In this document: one piece after another, positions 18,951-29,497 of the stretch
Position numbering within the stretch: position 1 is the stretch's first letter
How the letters are laid out: every line of letters starts with the position of its first letter
Source of the DNA: an uncultured beta proteobacterium
Lineage (GTDB): Bacteria > Pseudomonadota > Gammaproteobacteria > Burkholderiales > SG8-41
Assembly: GCA_902825845.1 (NCBI GenBank)
Contig: CADECM010000007.1
Location: forward strand, 54,199-109,792
Reading direction: 5' to 3'
DNA: 55,594 nt
Notes under the pieces: model-generated
Databases searched by the model: none
What the model was told of the DNA's origin: nothing
What the model saw: only the letters and a program-made list of their open reading frames with translations
Translations under genes and position numbers: made by a program

Positions 18951-19454
18951 TCATAGCACCACCGCGTGAAACGTCACGGTACCGGATTGGCCCGGCGCAA
19001 CGCTTTGTTTGATTACCCAGCGTATGTGCGTGTAGTCCTGCGCGGTCGCGGGACGCACGATGGCTTTGCCGCTTTTGTCCGCGGCCGTAACGGTGAGCTT
19101 GTCCGGCGTGGCGAACGTCTTTCCGCCATCCACCGAAAAACGGATGTCGCTGCCGGCGCCGGCCGCAGTGCCATCCTTGTAGCGCGTATGTTTGGGTACT
19201 GGATTAGTGACGACAATCTGTTCCGCCGGCTTTGCCGTCTTGTTGGCATAAGCCACGGTGTAGACCACCTCATCTCCCGGCACGATTTTTACCGGCGGTC
19301 CGGTTTTCCTGACCTTGACGCCTTTTTCGATGACGTCCACCACGCGCTCGACCCGTGTCACCAGTTCGACGGTCTGCGCGCTCGCGGCCGGCGTGTTGAA
19401 CAGAAGCGGGCCCGCTGCCAGTAACAGCAATGCGAAGCGATGGTTTTGCCGCAT
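18951..19454 (-). CDS. small secreted DUF11-domain protein (167 aa)
   Basis: A 167-residue exported protein made of one DUF11-like domain. Signal peptide to about residue 26 (NTPAASA). The domain signature PGDEVVYTVAYANKTAKPAE and VVTNPVPKHTRYKDGTA lies near residues 58-100, and the chain ends TVTFHAVVL on the last predicted strand. The ATG at 19454 has a strong AGGAGA. It starts 25 nt after the previous stop, so it should be co-transcribed with the gene upstream. As the simplest domain copy in the locus it is a candidate repeating subunit or capping protein; that is inference. Confidence 0.8.
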   Translation of the reverse strand: MRQNHRFALLLLAAGPLLFNTPAASAQTVELVTRVERVVDVIEKGVKVRKTGPPVKIVPGDEVVYTVAYANKTAKPAEQIVVTNPVPKHTRYKDGTAAGAGSDIRFSVDGGKTFATPDKLTVTAADKSGKAIVRPATAQDYTHIRWVIKQSVAPGQSGTVTFHAVVL

Positions 19455-19479
19455 GGTGATCTCTCCTTTGAAGCGATGA

Positions 19480-20676
19480 TCAATTGATGGAAACTTTGTA
19501 ATCGATGAGATGGGTAACCGGTATTGCCGGCGTCACCGGGACGTCGCCCAGATTGACAGTCAGTGTGCCGGTCGCGGAACCGCAGTTCGCGCAGCTTGCG
19601 TTATCACCGTCGGCCGCATCGGTTCGCGCAACGCCGTTCACCCGCAAGCTGCCCGCCGCGTAGGTGGTATTTGCCGGAATGTCGTCACTGACCAGCACGG
19701 ATTGCACGGTGCCCGAGCCAGTGACCACAACCACAAGCTGATACTGAATCACGGTACCGGGCTGAAATACCGCGCAGGCGGCAGGGGGCGTCGCGCCATT
19801 GCAGCCCGTGGTGGTCACGCCAAAGGGACTGGTGACGGCGATGATGCTTTTTGCGATCGTCACGCCTGCCCCGATGACATAGGCGCCACTGGCGGTGTCG
19901 TCGGCTCCGGAATCCGTGGCGCCGCCGCGTCCGGCGCCAACGATTGCGTCGATGCCACCCGCGCCAGTGGCCGTGGTCCCGGCATTCGGCAATACGGTGC
20001 CTGTCGGCGCGCCCACGCCGCCCACCACGGCGCCCACCGTGGCCGAAGCAGCCGTCAGCGTCACCACACCCTGATTTCCGGCGACAAGTCCCGCAGGTAT
20101 GTTGGATACGACCAAAACCTGGAGCGGCGGATTGGTGGCGGTGCTGGGTGCGATGGTGACCGGACCGGCCACCGGCGTATCCACGCCGATGTCCAATTGC
20201 CCGTTTCTGTTTACGTCGATAAACAGCAGCCCGACGCTGCCCGGCACGGGATTGAATTGATCAACGATCGGCGCGCCGGGATTCTGGTTCGCAATCAGGT
20301 TGAATGCTTCGGGGGCATTGCCGGTATTGGTGACGGTGAACACGAGGGGCCGGTTGGTGTCCGGCGAGTTGACGCTGGTTGGCCCGGCTGGGCCGGTGAC
20401 CGTCACGCCGATAACTTCGTCCACGCGAAAAGAGATCGTGGGCGAGGAATCCTGCAGGAAATTGGTGCCCCCTGTCGTATAGCGCACCGTGGCGATGTTG
20501 GTGATCGTTGTACCGGCCGGTGTGCACGTTGGCGGACAGGCTGCCTGCGCCGCGCCGAAGCTACACGCCAACGTAACGCAGACGGCATAACCGCCGCGCA
20601 TGACGCGCACACCCAACGCCGCCGGCACCGCCAATATGCGGGCACGCCATCCGCTCAATCCCACTGCCACCAGCAC
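19480..20676 (-). CDS. secreted DUF11-like surface protein (398 aa), first gene of the locus
   Basis: About 398 residues. The export signal ends near SFGAAQA, followed by CPPTCTPAGTTITNIATVRY, a phrase that also appears near the start of the mature 2017-residue protein (TPAGTTITNTARV). Two beta domains follow; the last (FQPGTVIQYQLVVVV) is DUF11-like and the chain ends HLIDYKVSIN. Start choice: GTG at 20676 has AGGGGAG 8 nt upstream; an ATG at 20601 would give a more standard signal peptide but poorer Shine-Dalgarno; an ATG at 20769 adds unlikely sequence. It heads the six-gene run and its promoter should lie within 20680-20840. Confidence 0.7.
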   Translation of the reverse strand: MLVAVGLSGWRARILAVPAALGVRVMRGGYAVCVTLACSFGAAQAACPPTCTPAGTTITNIATVRYTTGGTNFLQDSSPTISFRVDEVIGVTVTGPAGPTSVNSPDTNRPLVFTVTNTGNAPEAFNLIANQNPGAPIVDQFNPVPGSVGLLFIDVNRNGQLDIGVDTPVAGPVTIAPSTATNPPLQVLVVSNIPAGLVAGNQGVVTLTAASATVGAVVGGVGAPTGTVLPNAGTTATGAGGIDAIVGAGRGGATDSGADDTASGAYVIGAGVTIAKSIIAVTSPFGVTTTGCNGATPPAACAVFQPGTVIQYQLVVVVTGSGTVQSVLVSDDIPANTTYAAGSLRVNGVARTDAADGDNASCANCGSATGTLTVNLGDVPVTPAIPVTHLIDYKVSIN

Positions 20677-21031
20677 CCGGAAATCTCCCCTGTCAATCGA
20701 CGTCAAACGCCGCCCTCGTGTCCCTGTCCACAAAAGCGGGATAAATTTTGGCCAACCTATGATTATCATGCAAAATCATGAAGATGCGATGATTTCTTCG
20801 CGCGCACGGCAATTTTTGCGGGTGGCAGATTAATAGCGTGCACCATGCGTGGCGCGGTACGCGCGACGAACGCGCGCGATGACCTCATCCGACACAAAAA
20901 TGCGGCGCCGCACATTGTCACAAAAGTATGTTTTTCGACCAGTGCTCGCCGCGGCTCATCGATGTCCCGTGCGCAACACATCCCAAGCCCGTCACCACAC
21001 CCACCCGCAAACAGGGCGCGGCGACAATACA

Positions 21032-21060
21032 TAAGTTATTGATTTTATTTATTTTTTTAA
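21032..21060 (+). repeat. dispersed AT-rich motif, copy 3 (core 21032-21047)
   Basis: Core TAAGTTATTGATTTTA with a long T-rich tail, in the intergenic region between the DUF11 locus and the Bug receptor. Confidence 0.7.
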
Positions 21061-21287
21061 TTTTCCGTTGCTTACGGCAGAGAGACCTCACTGGTTAGCT
21101 TTGCTTGATGGTCTCCCGCGGCGAGGCAGTACCGTCATGAGAGCGAGTCGTCATGCCTCTGCTTGTGACGCCACCGCGCGACGCAAAGGATTATTGCAAA
21201 CCCGCATTGGCAAGAATTCAGCAACGACAGCGGCATACCGCAAAGTAGGCGCGTTGGCGCTACCCACGCTCGGGTTAGTGGCTTACA

Positions 21288-21334
21288 CGTACGACAATTG
21301 TTGTACGGACGCGCGGCAGGCAGTTTGCTATAAG
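21288..21334 (+). promoter_or_regulatory. near-palindromic operator and extended -10 promoter upstream of the Bug receptor
   Basis: CGTACGACAATTGTTGTACG (21288-21307) is a 20-bp palindrome with a single mismatched pair around a central ACAATTGT. An extended -10 (TGCTATAAG, -10 hexamer 21329-21334) follows 21 nt later, which puts the palindrome over the -35 zone, as expected for a regulator site. The GTAC/TTGT half-sites recall GntR-type operators but the regulator is not in this window. Confidence 0.4.
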
Positions 21335-21493
21335 GCACCGGTGAGCGCTTTCGACTGTACCCGAAGCAAACGACGCGCCACGCCGGTCAGGCGAATATCC
21401 GAATTGAGCACGCCTGGAACTGGAACCCAACGGGTTCGCCCAGGGGTTACCGGTTGACTTGCCCGGAAACGCATTTTTTGACGGAGGTGCGAA

Positions 21494-22480
21494 ATGTACG
21501 GAGTCAGTCGCGCAAGTCGACAGTTGAAGTTTGCGGCAGCGGTTGGATTGTGCCTGTGCTCTGCCGCGGCGTGGCCGCAGGAGTTTCCGAACAAGCCCGT
21601 CCATTACATCGTACCGTTCGGCGCGGGTGGTTCACCCGACATTGTGGCGCGGCTGCTCGCCGACCGGCTGACCAGGCTGTGGGGCCAGCAGGTCATTGTC
21701 GAAAACCGCGCAGGCGTTGCCGGCGTGCTTGGATCGGCGCATGTCGCGAAGTCAACGCCGGACGGGCACACGCTGCTCCAATGCAATATCGCGTCCAACG
21801 GCATCGGCGTAACGATGTTCAAGAAATTGCCCTACGATCAACTGCGCGACCTCGCCGCGGTCACGCGCATCGGCGGCCTCCCCAACATTCTGCTCAGCCA
21901 TCCGTCGCTACCGGTGCGCACCATCAAGGAACTCGCCGTGTATGCCAAGGCGCACCCGGGCAAACTCAGCTATAGCTCCGGGCAAGTGGGCACCTCGCCG
22001 CAGCTTTCGGTCGAACTGCTGAAGCTCGCTTTGAAAATCGATATCGTCAACATTCCCTACAAGATCGGGGCGCAAGGTTTGACCGACGCGATCGGCGGGC
22101 AGATTCCGCTCAATATTTCGAACCTGCCGCAATCGATTTCGCCGGTGCAAAGCGGGCGCCTCAGGGCGCTTGCGGTCACCAGCGCAAATCGCGCGGCGCC
22201 ACTGCCCAATGTACCCACGATGCAGGAGTCCGGTGTGGCCGGTTACGAAGTCAATTCCTGGTACGGCGTGTGCGCGCCCTCCGCCACCCCGGCTGCGATC
22301 CTCGACAAGCTTAACGCCGACATCACATCGGTGCTGCGCGTTCCCGCGCTGCAGCAACGCCTGAGCGAACTGATCACCGAAATTACACCCTCCAGCCGTC
22401 AGGATTTCGACCGCTTCATTCGCGGCGAAATCGAACGCTGGGCGCGCGTCATTGAAGAAGCTCGTATTCCCAGGATTTAG
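21494..22480 (+). CDS. Bug/TctC-family periplasmic solute receptor
   Basis: A 328-residue tripartite tricarboxylate transporter receptor (Bug family). Signal peptide ends around SAAAWPQ (residue about 29), then the family hallmark FPNKPVHYIVPFGAGGSPDIVARLLADRL and the ENRAGVAG motif. Length is typical. ATG has GGAGG 8 nt upstream. No TctA/TctB membrane genes are adjacent, the usual state for orphan Bug receptors in Burkholderiales. The upstream near-palindrome suggests substrate-responsive control. Ligand unknown, most likely an organic acid or a small amide. Confidence 0.92.
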   Translation: MYGVSRASRQLKFAAAVGLCLCSAAAWPQEFPNKPVHYIVPFGAGGSPDIVARLLADRLTRLWGQQVIVENRAGVAGVLGSAHVAKSTPDGHTLLQCNIASNGIGVTMFKKLPYDQLRDLAAVTRIGGLPNILLSHPSLPVRTIKELAVYAKAHPGKLSYSSGQVGTSPQLSVELLKLALKIDIVNIPYKIGAQGLTDAIGGQIPLNISNLPQSISPVQSGRLRALAVTSANRAAPLPNVPTMQESGVAGYEVNSWYGVCAPSATPAAILDKLNADITSVLRVPALQQRLSELITEITPSSRQDFDRFIRGEIERWARVIEEARIPRI

Positions 22481-22567
22481 GTTGCGCGCATTCGCCGCCC
22501 TCGGGCAGCCGCTGGCGGCCGTCTCTGGTGTAGTGCAACTGAACCGGCGGCAAAGGCATGACGAAAT

Positions 22568-22644
<77 letters not shown>

Positions 22645-22801
22645 GGGACCCGGATTTTACCGGTTTACGATGCGCAGTGGCATTGCGCGTCAATGGCGGC
22701 CTGCACGGCGTTCCCCCGGGCTGCGCTGCCGCGATAATCCGCTTGGCGCGGGCTTTTGCTATTCTGTGCGCCCTTGAACAAGCGCATCGCGCCCCGAACA
22801 C

Positions 22802-23986
22802 ATGTCCATCCCAAGCGCACTACCGCTATTATTCACGCCGCTGACGCTGGGCGACATCACGCTGCGCAATCGCGTGGTGGTGTCGCCGATGTGCCAATAC
22901 CATTCCGAACGCGACAGCGGGCCCAATGACTATCACCTGGTGCACCTGGGCCAGTTTGCGATGGGAGGCGCCGGGCTGATCTTCTGCGAAGAAACGGCGG
23001 TTGAAGAGCGTGGCCGCAAGTCCTACCACTGCGCCGGCATCTATGACGGCAAGCACCTTGCGCAGTATCGCCGCATCAATGATTTTCTGCGCGAACAGGG
23101 CGCGCTGCCCGCGATTCAGCTCGGCCACGGCGGCCGCAAGGGTTCGGGGCGGCCGCCATGGGAAGGCTACCGCCAGCTGACGCCCGACGATGCGCTGCGC
23201 GGGGAGCCAATGTGGCAAACCGTGTCATCCAGCGACATTCCCGCTTCGCCGCACGACCCGGCGCCCCACAGCCTTACCGTCGCAGAAATTGGCGATGTGG
23301 TCGCGCACTGGCGCGAGGCGGCGCAGCGATCGGCGGAAGCGGGCTACGACGTCGTGGAAATTCACGCCGCGCACGGCTATCTGATCCACCAGTTTCTGTC
23401 GCCGCTGGTCAATCGGCGCGAGGATGCCTACGGCGGCGACCTGGACGGCCGCATGCGCTTGTGCATGGACATCATCGAAGCGGTGCGCGCGGTGTGGCCC
23501 AAAGGCAAACCGGTGTTCCTGCGCCTGTCCGCGGTGGACGGCAGCGGCCCGGCGTGGACGCTGGAAGACACCATCGCCGTATCGCACGCCGCCAAGGCGC
23601 GCGGGGTCGAGGTCGTGACCCCTTCCTCCGGCGGCATCGGCGGCGCGGGTTCGGCCACGCTGGTGCCACGCACGCCGGGCTATCACGTGCCGTTTTCCAC
23701 GCGCGTGCGCGACGCTGTAGCGATCAAGACCATCGCCGTCGGCTTTATCACCGAGGCGCAGCAGGCAGAGCAGATTTTGCAGGATGGGGGCGCCGATCTG
23801 ATCGGCATCGCGCGCGAATTCCTGTGGGATCCGTATTGGACGGTGCACGCGGCGCGCGAACTGGGCGTCGCCAACTACTTTGATTTGCTGCCGCGCACCT
23901 ACGGCTGGTGGCTGAAGCGGCGCGACAAAATTCGCGAGGTAACGCGCAGCGCGACGCAAATCAGCGCTACGCCGGATGCAAAATAA
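22802..23986 (+). CDS. NADH:flavin oxidoreductase, old-yellow-enzyme family (YqjM/NamA class)
   Basis: A 394-residue FMN-dependent ene-reductase with a TIM-barrel fold. N-terminal LFTPLTLGDITLRNRVVVSPMCQY carries Cys31 at the position of the redox-tuning cysteine of YqjM. The substrate-binding His pair is HAAH at 188-191, within VEIHAAHGYLIHQFLSPLVNRR. C-terminal VGFITEAQQAEQIL and GADLIGIAREFL form the FMN phosphate region. The family reduces activated C=C bonds of enals, enones or nitro compounds with NAD(P)H. It is monocistronic, and its TAA stop is overlapped by a copy of the AT-rich motif, followed by a terminator shared with rpoD. Confidence 0.93.
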   Translation: MSIPSALPLLFTPLTLGDITLRNRVVVSPMCQYHSERDSGPNDYHLVHLGQFAMGGAGLIFCEETAVEERGRKSYHCAGIYDGKHLAQYRRINDFLREQGALPAIQLGHGGRKGSGRPPWEGYRQLTPDDALRGEPMWQTVSSSDIPASPHDPAPHSLTVAEIGDVVAHWREAAQRSAEAGYDVVEIHAAHGYLIHQFLSPLVNRREDAYGGDLDGRMRLCMDIIEAVRAVWPKGKPVFLRLSAVDGSGPAWTLEDTIAVSHAAKARGVEVVTPSSGGIGGAGSATLVPRTPGYHVPFSTRVRDAVAIKTIAVGFITEAQQAEQILQDGGADLIGIAREFLWDPYWTVHAARELGVANYFDLLPRTYGWWLKRRDKIREVTRSATQISATPDAK

Positions 23987-24007
23987 TTAAATAGAATCAA
24001 ATACTTA
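23980..24007 (-). repeat. dispersed AT-rich motif, copy 4 (core 23992-24007)
   Basis: Read on the minus strand the core is TAAGTATTTGATTCTA, followed by an A/T tail that overlaps the TAA stop of the ene-reductase gene. Confidence 0.7.
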
Positions 24008-24072
24008 CAAATTCATTGCCACGGGGACGCAAGGGCGCCACATAAGCGCCAAGCATTTCAAACGCACCAAAC

Positions 24073-24104
24073 AAAACGGCGATTCAGCAATGAATCGCCG
24101 TTTT
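24073..24104. terminator. bidirectional rho-independent terminator between ene-reductase and rpoD
   Basis: A perfect 13-bp stem (24073-24085 with 24092-24104, AAAACGGCGATTC and its complement) closed by a 6-nt loop, with A4 and T4 runs at the stem ends, lying between two convergent genes. It can serve both directions. Confidence 0.8.
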
Positions 24105-24157
24105 GCCGGAACCGGGTTTTATCCGCGTACGCTCTGCGCCTCTGCGGTGAACGCTTT

Positions 24158-26581
<2,424 letters not shown>

Positions 26582-26658
26582 GAGTGAAATTCCGCTGATG
26601 AGTTATGCAAGAAACCGCGCCCAAAATCACTGCGGCATGCTGCAAAGGAAAACCATAG

Positions 26659-26664
26659 ATTATA
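26659..26664 (-). promoter_or_regulatory. candidate -10 element for an internal rpoD promoter
   Basis: A perfect TATAAT on the minus strand about 80 nt upstream of the rpoD start, in the dnaG-rpoD gap. No good -35 is seen at 16-18 nt, so it is weak or uses another determinant. An internal promoter before rpoD would fit the macromolecular synthesis operon of other proteobacteria. Confidence 0.35.
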
Positions 26665-26724
26665 CCCCAAACACGGGCATCTCCGATACCAAAATCGAAC
26701 AGCCATGTCGTGCGTCATGAATTT

Positions 26725-26751
26725 TAACCAATTGTTTTAAAACAACTTTTT
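26725..26751 (+). repeat. dispersed AT-rich motif, copy 5, degenerate (core 26725-26740)
   Basis: Core TAACCAATTGTTTTAA with tail AACAACTTTTT, close to the copy before the second DUF2330 gene. It ends 6 nt from the dnaG stop codon. Confidence 0.5.
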
Positions 26752-26757
26752 CGGTGA

Positions 26758-28527
26758 TCAGCTGGCACTGTTCTTGCCTGAATCCATGGCCGCACCCTTG
26801 AACGCCTTAAGCTGCCGATCCAGCATGCGAAAGCGGGCTTTTTCCTCTTCGGTGCGCAGCGGTTTCTGGATCATTTGCTCGTATTCCGACTTCACCCTGA
26901 GCTCTTCCACGCTGCGCAGTATGCTCGCCACGTCATGCGCCGCGGCATCCATGTCCACCGCTTCCTGCAATATGCGGGCGGCGGCATCCTGAAACAAGAT
27001 TTCGAATTGCGAATCGCGCATGCCCTCCAGAAACGCGGCGACGGAACCCTGCCCGGCATTCTGCGCATATCGAATCACCTCCAGCGCCGGCGCGTATTCC
27101 GCATTGGCCGCCAGCAGGGCCGCCTGCTCATCGGAGATGTTTTGGCAAAGCGTCATGTTGCCGAGCAGGCAGGTCAACAGGCGCATGGGCTGGCTCACCG
27201 CGCTTGCGCGCCGGGCCGGCGCCGGAGCGGCCTTCGCGACACTTTTGATCTGGAACTCGGCATCGAGTTCCTGCAGCGTGAATCCGGCGAGCTCCGCCAA
27301 TTGCTTGCGCAGCATCAGCGACAGCATGGGCGCGGTGATCTCCTTGATTAACGGCTTGGCTTCCTGCAACAATCGCGCGCGTCCCTCCCATGTGCCGCGA
27401 TCCGTACGATTGGACAGCTCGCCGATCAGGAATTGCGACAGCGGTACTGCGGCATCCAGCAGTTGCTCGAATCCTTCTTTACCCTGCTGGCGCACGTACG
27501 TGTCGGGGTCTTCGCCCTGCGGCAAAAACAGAAACCGCAACTGCTTGCCGTCGGCGAGCTGGCCGAGGCTGTTTTCAAGCGCACGCCACGCGGCGCGGCG
27601 GCCCGCGCTGTCGCCATCGAAGCAATAGACGATTTCATCGGTCTGCCGCAGCAGCTTTTGCACATGCATCGGCGTGGTGGCGGTACCCAGCGTGGCCACC
27701 GCGTATTCGACGCCGTGCTGCGCCAGTGCCACCACATCCATGTAGCCTTCGACCACGACCACGCGCCCGGCGGCGCGAATGGCGCGGCGCGCCTGATACA
27801 GGCCGTACAACTCGCGGCCCTTCTCGAACAGCGGCGTCTCCGGCGAATTCAGGTATTTCGGTTCGCCCTTGTCGAGCACGCGCCCGCCAAAGCCGATGAC
27901 ATGGCCGCGCACGTCGACGATCGGGAACATGATGCGGTCGCGAAATACGTCGTAGCGCCGCCCTTCGTCGTTCTGCTTGACCAACCCCGTCACCGTCAGC
28001 GCGCTCGATTGGTACTGGGGGAACGCGCGCTCCAGGTTTTGCCAGCCCTCGGGCGCGTATCCTACGCCGAATTTTTTGGCGATCTCGCCGGAGAGTCCCC
28101 GTCGCTTGAGGTACTCGATGGCCTGCGGCGCATCTTTCAACGCGCCGCGATAAAACTGCGCGGCTTTGAGCATGACCGCGTGCAGGTCTTCACCGTCTTC
28201 GCCTTGATTGCGGCGGCGCTGCGGCTCGTGCGACGGCTCTTCGGGCACCACCAGGCCGATGCCCTGCGCCAGTTCCTTCACCGCATCGACAAAACCCAGC
28301 CCGGAGTATTCCATCAGAAACCCCACCGCCGTGCCATGCGCGCCACAGCCAAAGCAGTGATAAAACTGCTTGGTCGGACTGACGGTGAACGACGGCGATT
28401 TTTCCGAATGAAATGGGCAGCACGCCGAGAAGTTGGCGCCCGCGCGTTTCAGCTTCACATGGCGGTCGATCACGTCGACAATGTCGACGCGATGCAGCAA
28501 CTCCTGGATGAACGACTGAGGGATCAT
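26758..28527 (-). CDS. dnaG: DNA primase DnaG
   Basis: A 589-residue bacterial primase that makes RNA primers at the replication fork. The N-terminal CHC2 zinc site is Cys37, His40, Cys58 and Cys61 (CPFHSEKSPSFTV, HCFGCGAHG). The TOPRIM core shows VVVEGYMDVVALAQHG and the metal-binding DGDSAGRRAA. The C-terminal part is the helicase-binding domain. Length is normal. It lies between yqeY and rpoD in the macromolecular synthesis operon. The start MIPQSFIQELLHRVDIVDVI is the standard DnaG N-terminus. Confidence 0.98.
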   Translation of the reverse strand: MIPQSFIQELLHRVDIVDVIDRHVKLKRAGANFSACCPFHSEKSPSFTVSPTKQFYHCFGCGAHGTAVGFLMEYSGLGFVDAVKELAQGIGLVVPEEPSHEPQRRRNQGEDGEDLHAVMLKAAQFYRGALKDAPQAIEYLKRRGLSGEIAKKFGVGYAPEGWQNLERAFPQYQSSALTVTGLVKQNDEGRRYDVFRDRIMFPIVDVRGHVIGFGGRVLDKGEPKYLNSPETPLFEKGRELYGLYQARRAIRAAGRVVVVEGYMDVVALAQHGVEYAVATLGTATTPMHVQKLLRQTDEIVYCFDGDSAGRRAAWRALENSLGQLADGKQLRFLFLPQGEDPDTYVRQQGKEGFEQLLDAAVPLSQFLIGELSNRTDRGTWEGRARLLQEAKPLIKEITAPMLSLMLRKQLAELAGFTLQELDAEFQIKSVAKAAPAPARRASAVSQPMRLLTCLLGNMTLCQNISDEQAALLAANAEYAPALEVIRYAQNAGQGSVAAFLEGMRDSQFEILFQDAAARILQEAVDMDAAAHDVASILRSVEELRVKSEYEQMIQKPLRTEEEKARFRMLDRQLKAFKGAAMDSGKNSAS

Positions 28528-28590
28528 GGTGAGTCAGTGCGTATACTGACCCGGCGACAGCGCCTGAGACAATAGCGCTGTCGCATTTAT

Positions 28591-28619
28591 TTTAAAAACC
28601 AAATAAAATCAGATGCTTA
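28591..28619 (-). repeat. dispersed AT-rich motif, copy 6 (core 28604-28619)
   Basis: On the minus strand TAAGCATCTGATTTTA followed by TTTGGTTTTTAAA. It sits in the yqeY-dnaG gap, 15 nt after the yqeY stop. Confidence 0.65.
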
Positions 28620-28634
28620 TATACATTCCCGCAT

Positions 28635-29081
28635 TTAGCCGGCCAGTTTGGCTTTGACCAGCGCGGACACTTTGCCCATATCGGCGCGGCCCGCAAGTTT
28701 GGGCTTCAGCACCGCCATCACTTTCCCCATATCCGCCGGGCCCGTGGCGCCGCTTTCTGCAATCGACGCCACCACCGCTGCGGCAACTTCCGCTTCCGAC
28801 AGCGCCTGCGGCAGGTACGCCTGCAACACGCCCAGCTCGAATTTTTCGTTGTCCGCCAGATCCTGACGACCACCTTTTTCGAATTGTGTGATTGAATCGC
28901 GGCGCTGCTTGATCATTTTGTCGACGATGGCAATCACGTCGGTATCGGTCAATACCTTGCGTTCATCCACTTCCTTGCGCTTCATCTCGGCGCTGAGCAG
29001 CCGTATGGCGTCGCGCTTTTTGGCGTCGCCCGCGCGCATGGCGTCTTTCAAATCGTTACTGATCTGATCCTTGAGTGGCAT
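28635..29081 (-). CDS. yqeY: YqeY/GatB-related protein
   Basis: A 148-residue YqeY-family protein, related to the tRNA-binding tail domain of GatB. It starts MPLKDQISNDLKDAMRAGDA, the canonical N-terminus, at ATG 29081 with GGGAG upstream; a longer upstream frame is rejected. Hallmarks are RLLSAEMKRKEVDER and the C-terminal DMGKVMAVLKPKLAGRADMGKVSALVKAKL. Its place between rpsU and dnaG is the common betaproteobacterial arrangement. A link to tRNA amidation or translation is inferred from the GatB similarity; direct function is unclear. Confidence 0.93.
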   Translation of the reverse strand: MPLKDQISNDLKDAMRAGDAKKRDAIRLLSAEMKRKEVDERKVLTDTDVIAIVDKMIKQRRDSITQFEKGGRQDLADNEKFELGVLQAYLPQALSEAEVAAAVVASIAESGATGPADMGKVMAVLKPKLAGRADMGKVSALVKAKLAG

Positions 29082-29091
29082 GACAGCTCCC

Positions 29092-29128
29092 GAAAAAACA
29101 AAAAGGGCGAAGGTGCATTGTCGCCCTT
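29092..29128 (-). terminator. rho-independent terminator/attenuator after rpsU
   Basis: On the minus strand, AAGGGCGA pairs with TCGCCCTT (29103-29110 with 29121-29128) around a 10-nt loop and is followed by a T-rich tract. It lies between rpsU and yqeY, equivalent to the internal terminator that lowers dnaG and rpoD expression relative to rpsU in E. coli. Confidence 0.75.
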
Positions 29129-29144
29129 CACCCTTCACCCTTCA
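29124..29144. repeat. heptanucleotide tandem repeat (CCCTTCA)x3
   Basis: Three perfect head-to-tail copies of CCCTTCA. It abuts the terminator arm and lies within the rpsU-yqeY spacer. A different three-copy heptamer occurs at 50190-50210. Confidence 0.8.
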
Positions 29145-29180
29145 CATTTCAACCATGTGAAGGCCCAATATCAGTCCAGC

Positions 29181-29393
29181 TCAATACATCTTCGGCGGCA
29201 ACGTCTGCGAGCGCAAACGTTTGTGCGTGCGCTTGACCGCGGCAGCAAGTTTGCGCTTGCGCTCGGCGGTGGGCTTTTCGTAAAACTCGCGTGCGCGCAG
29301 ATCGGTCAGCAAGCCGGTTTTTTCAACCGTGCGCTTGAAGCGGCGCAGGGCGACTTCGAAGGGCTCATTTTCTTTGAGGCGGACTGTGGTCAT
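29181..29393 (-). CDS. rpsU: 30S ribosomal protein bS21
   Basis: A 70-residue bS21, complete and standard length, beginning [21 protein letters not shown] and ending in the basic tail [17 protein letters not shown]. It binds the 30S platform near the anti-Shine-Dalgarno end of 16S rRNA. First gene of the operon, driven by a strong sigma-70 promoter at 29453-29481 and followed by a terminator. Divergent from tsaD, as in many proteobacteria. Confidence 0.97.
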   Translation of the reverse strand: MTTVRLKENEPFEVALRRFKRTVEKTGLLTDLRAREFYEKPTAERKRKLAAAVKRTHKRLRSQTLPPKMY

Positions 29394-29452
29394 AAAGACG
29401 TTGGGCTCCGTTGGCGTTAAAGGGCTGCTTGGGGGAAAATGGAAAGGCGCGG

Positions 29453-29481
29453 ATTATAACAAGCACCCCATCTTTAATCAA
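29453..29481 (-). promoter_or_regulatory. sigma-70 promoter of rpsU operon
   Basis: Minus strand: -35 TTGATT (29476-29481), 17-nt spacer, -10 TATAAT (29453-29458). About 60 nt upstream of the rpsU start, in the divergent rpsU/tsaD gap. Confidence 0.8.
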
Positions 29482-29497
29482 AGTACACAAAACCGGC

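Larger units (their letters stand above)
20677..21493. other. gene-poor intergenic region
   Basis: About 800 bp between the divergent DUF11 locus and the Bug receptor gene. I see no convincing protein: short open frames here lack family resemblance and ribosome binding sites. It holds one copy of the dispersed AT-rich motif (21032-21060), a near-palindrome (21288-21307) and an extended -10 element (21326-21334) that probably serve the receptor gene. Confidence 0.6.

Noticed and set aside
20757..20775. Fur-box-like sequence (TGATAATCAT core) upstream of the DUF11 locus
   Set aside because: Only about 11 of 19 positions fit the consensus, and no iron genes are in the locus. Too weak to call.
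21068..21457. 129-codon plus-strand frame before the Bug receptor
   Set aside because: No ribosome binding site, no domain, and it overlaps the likely operator and promoter.
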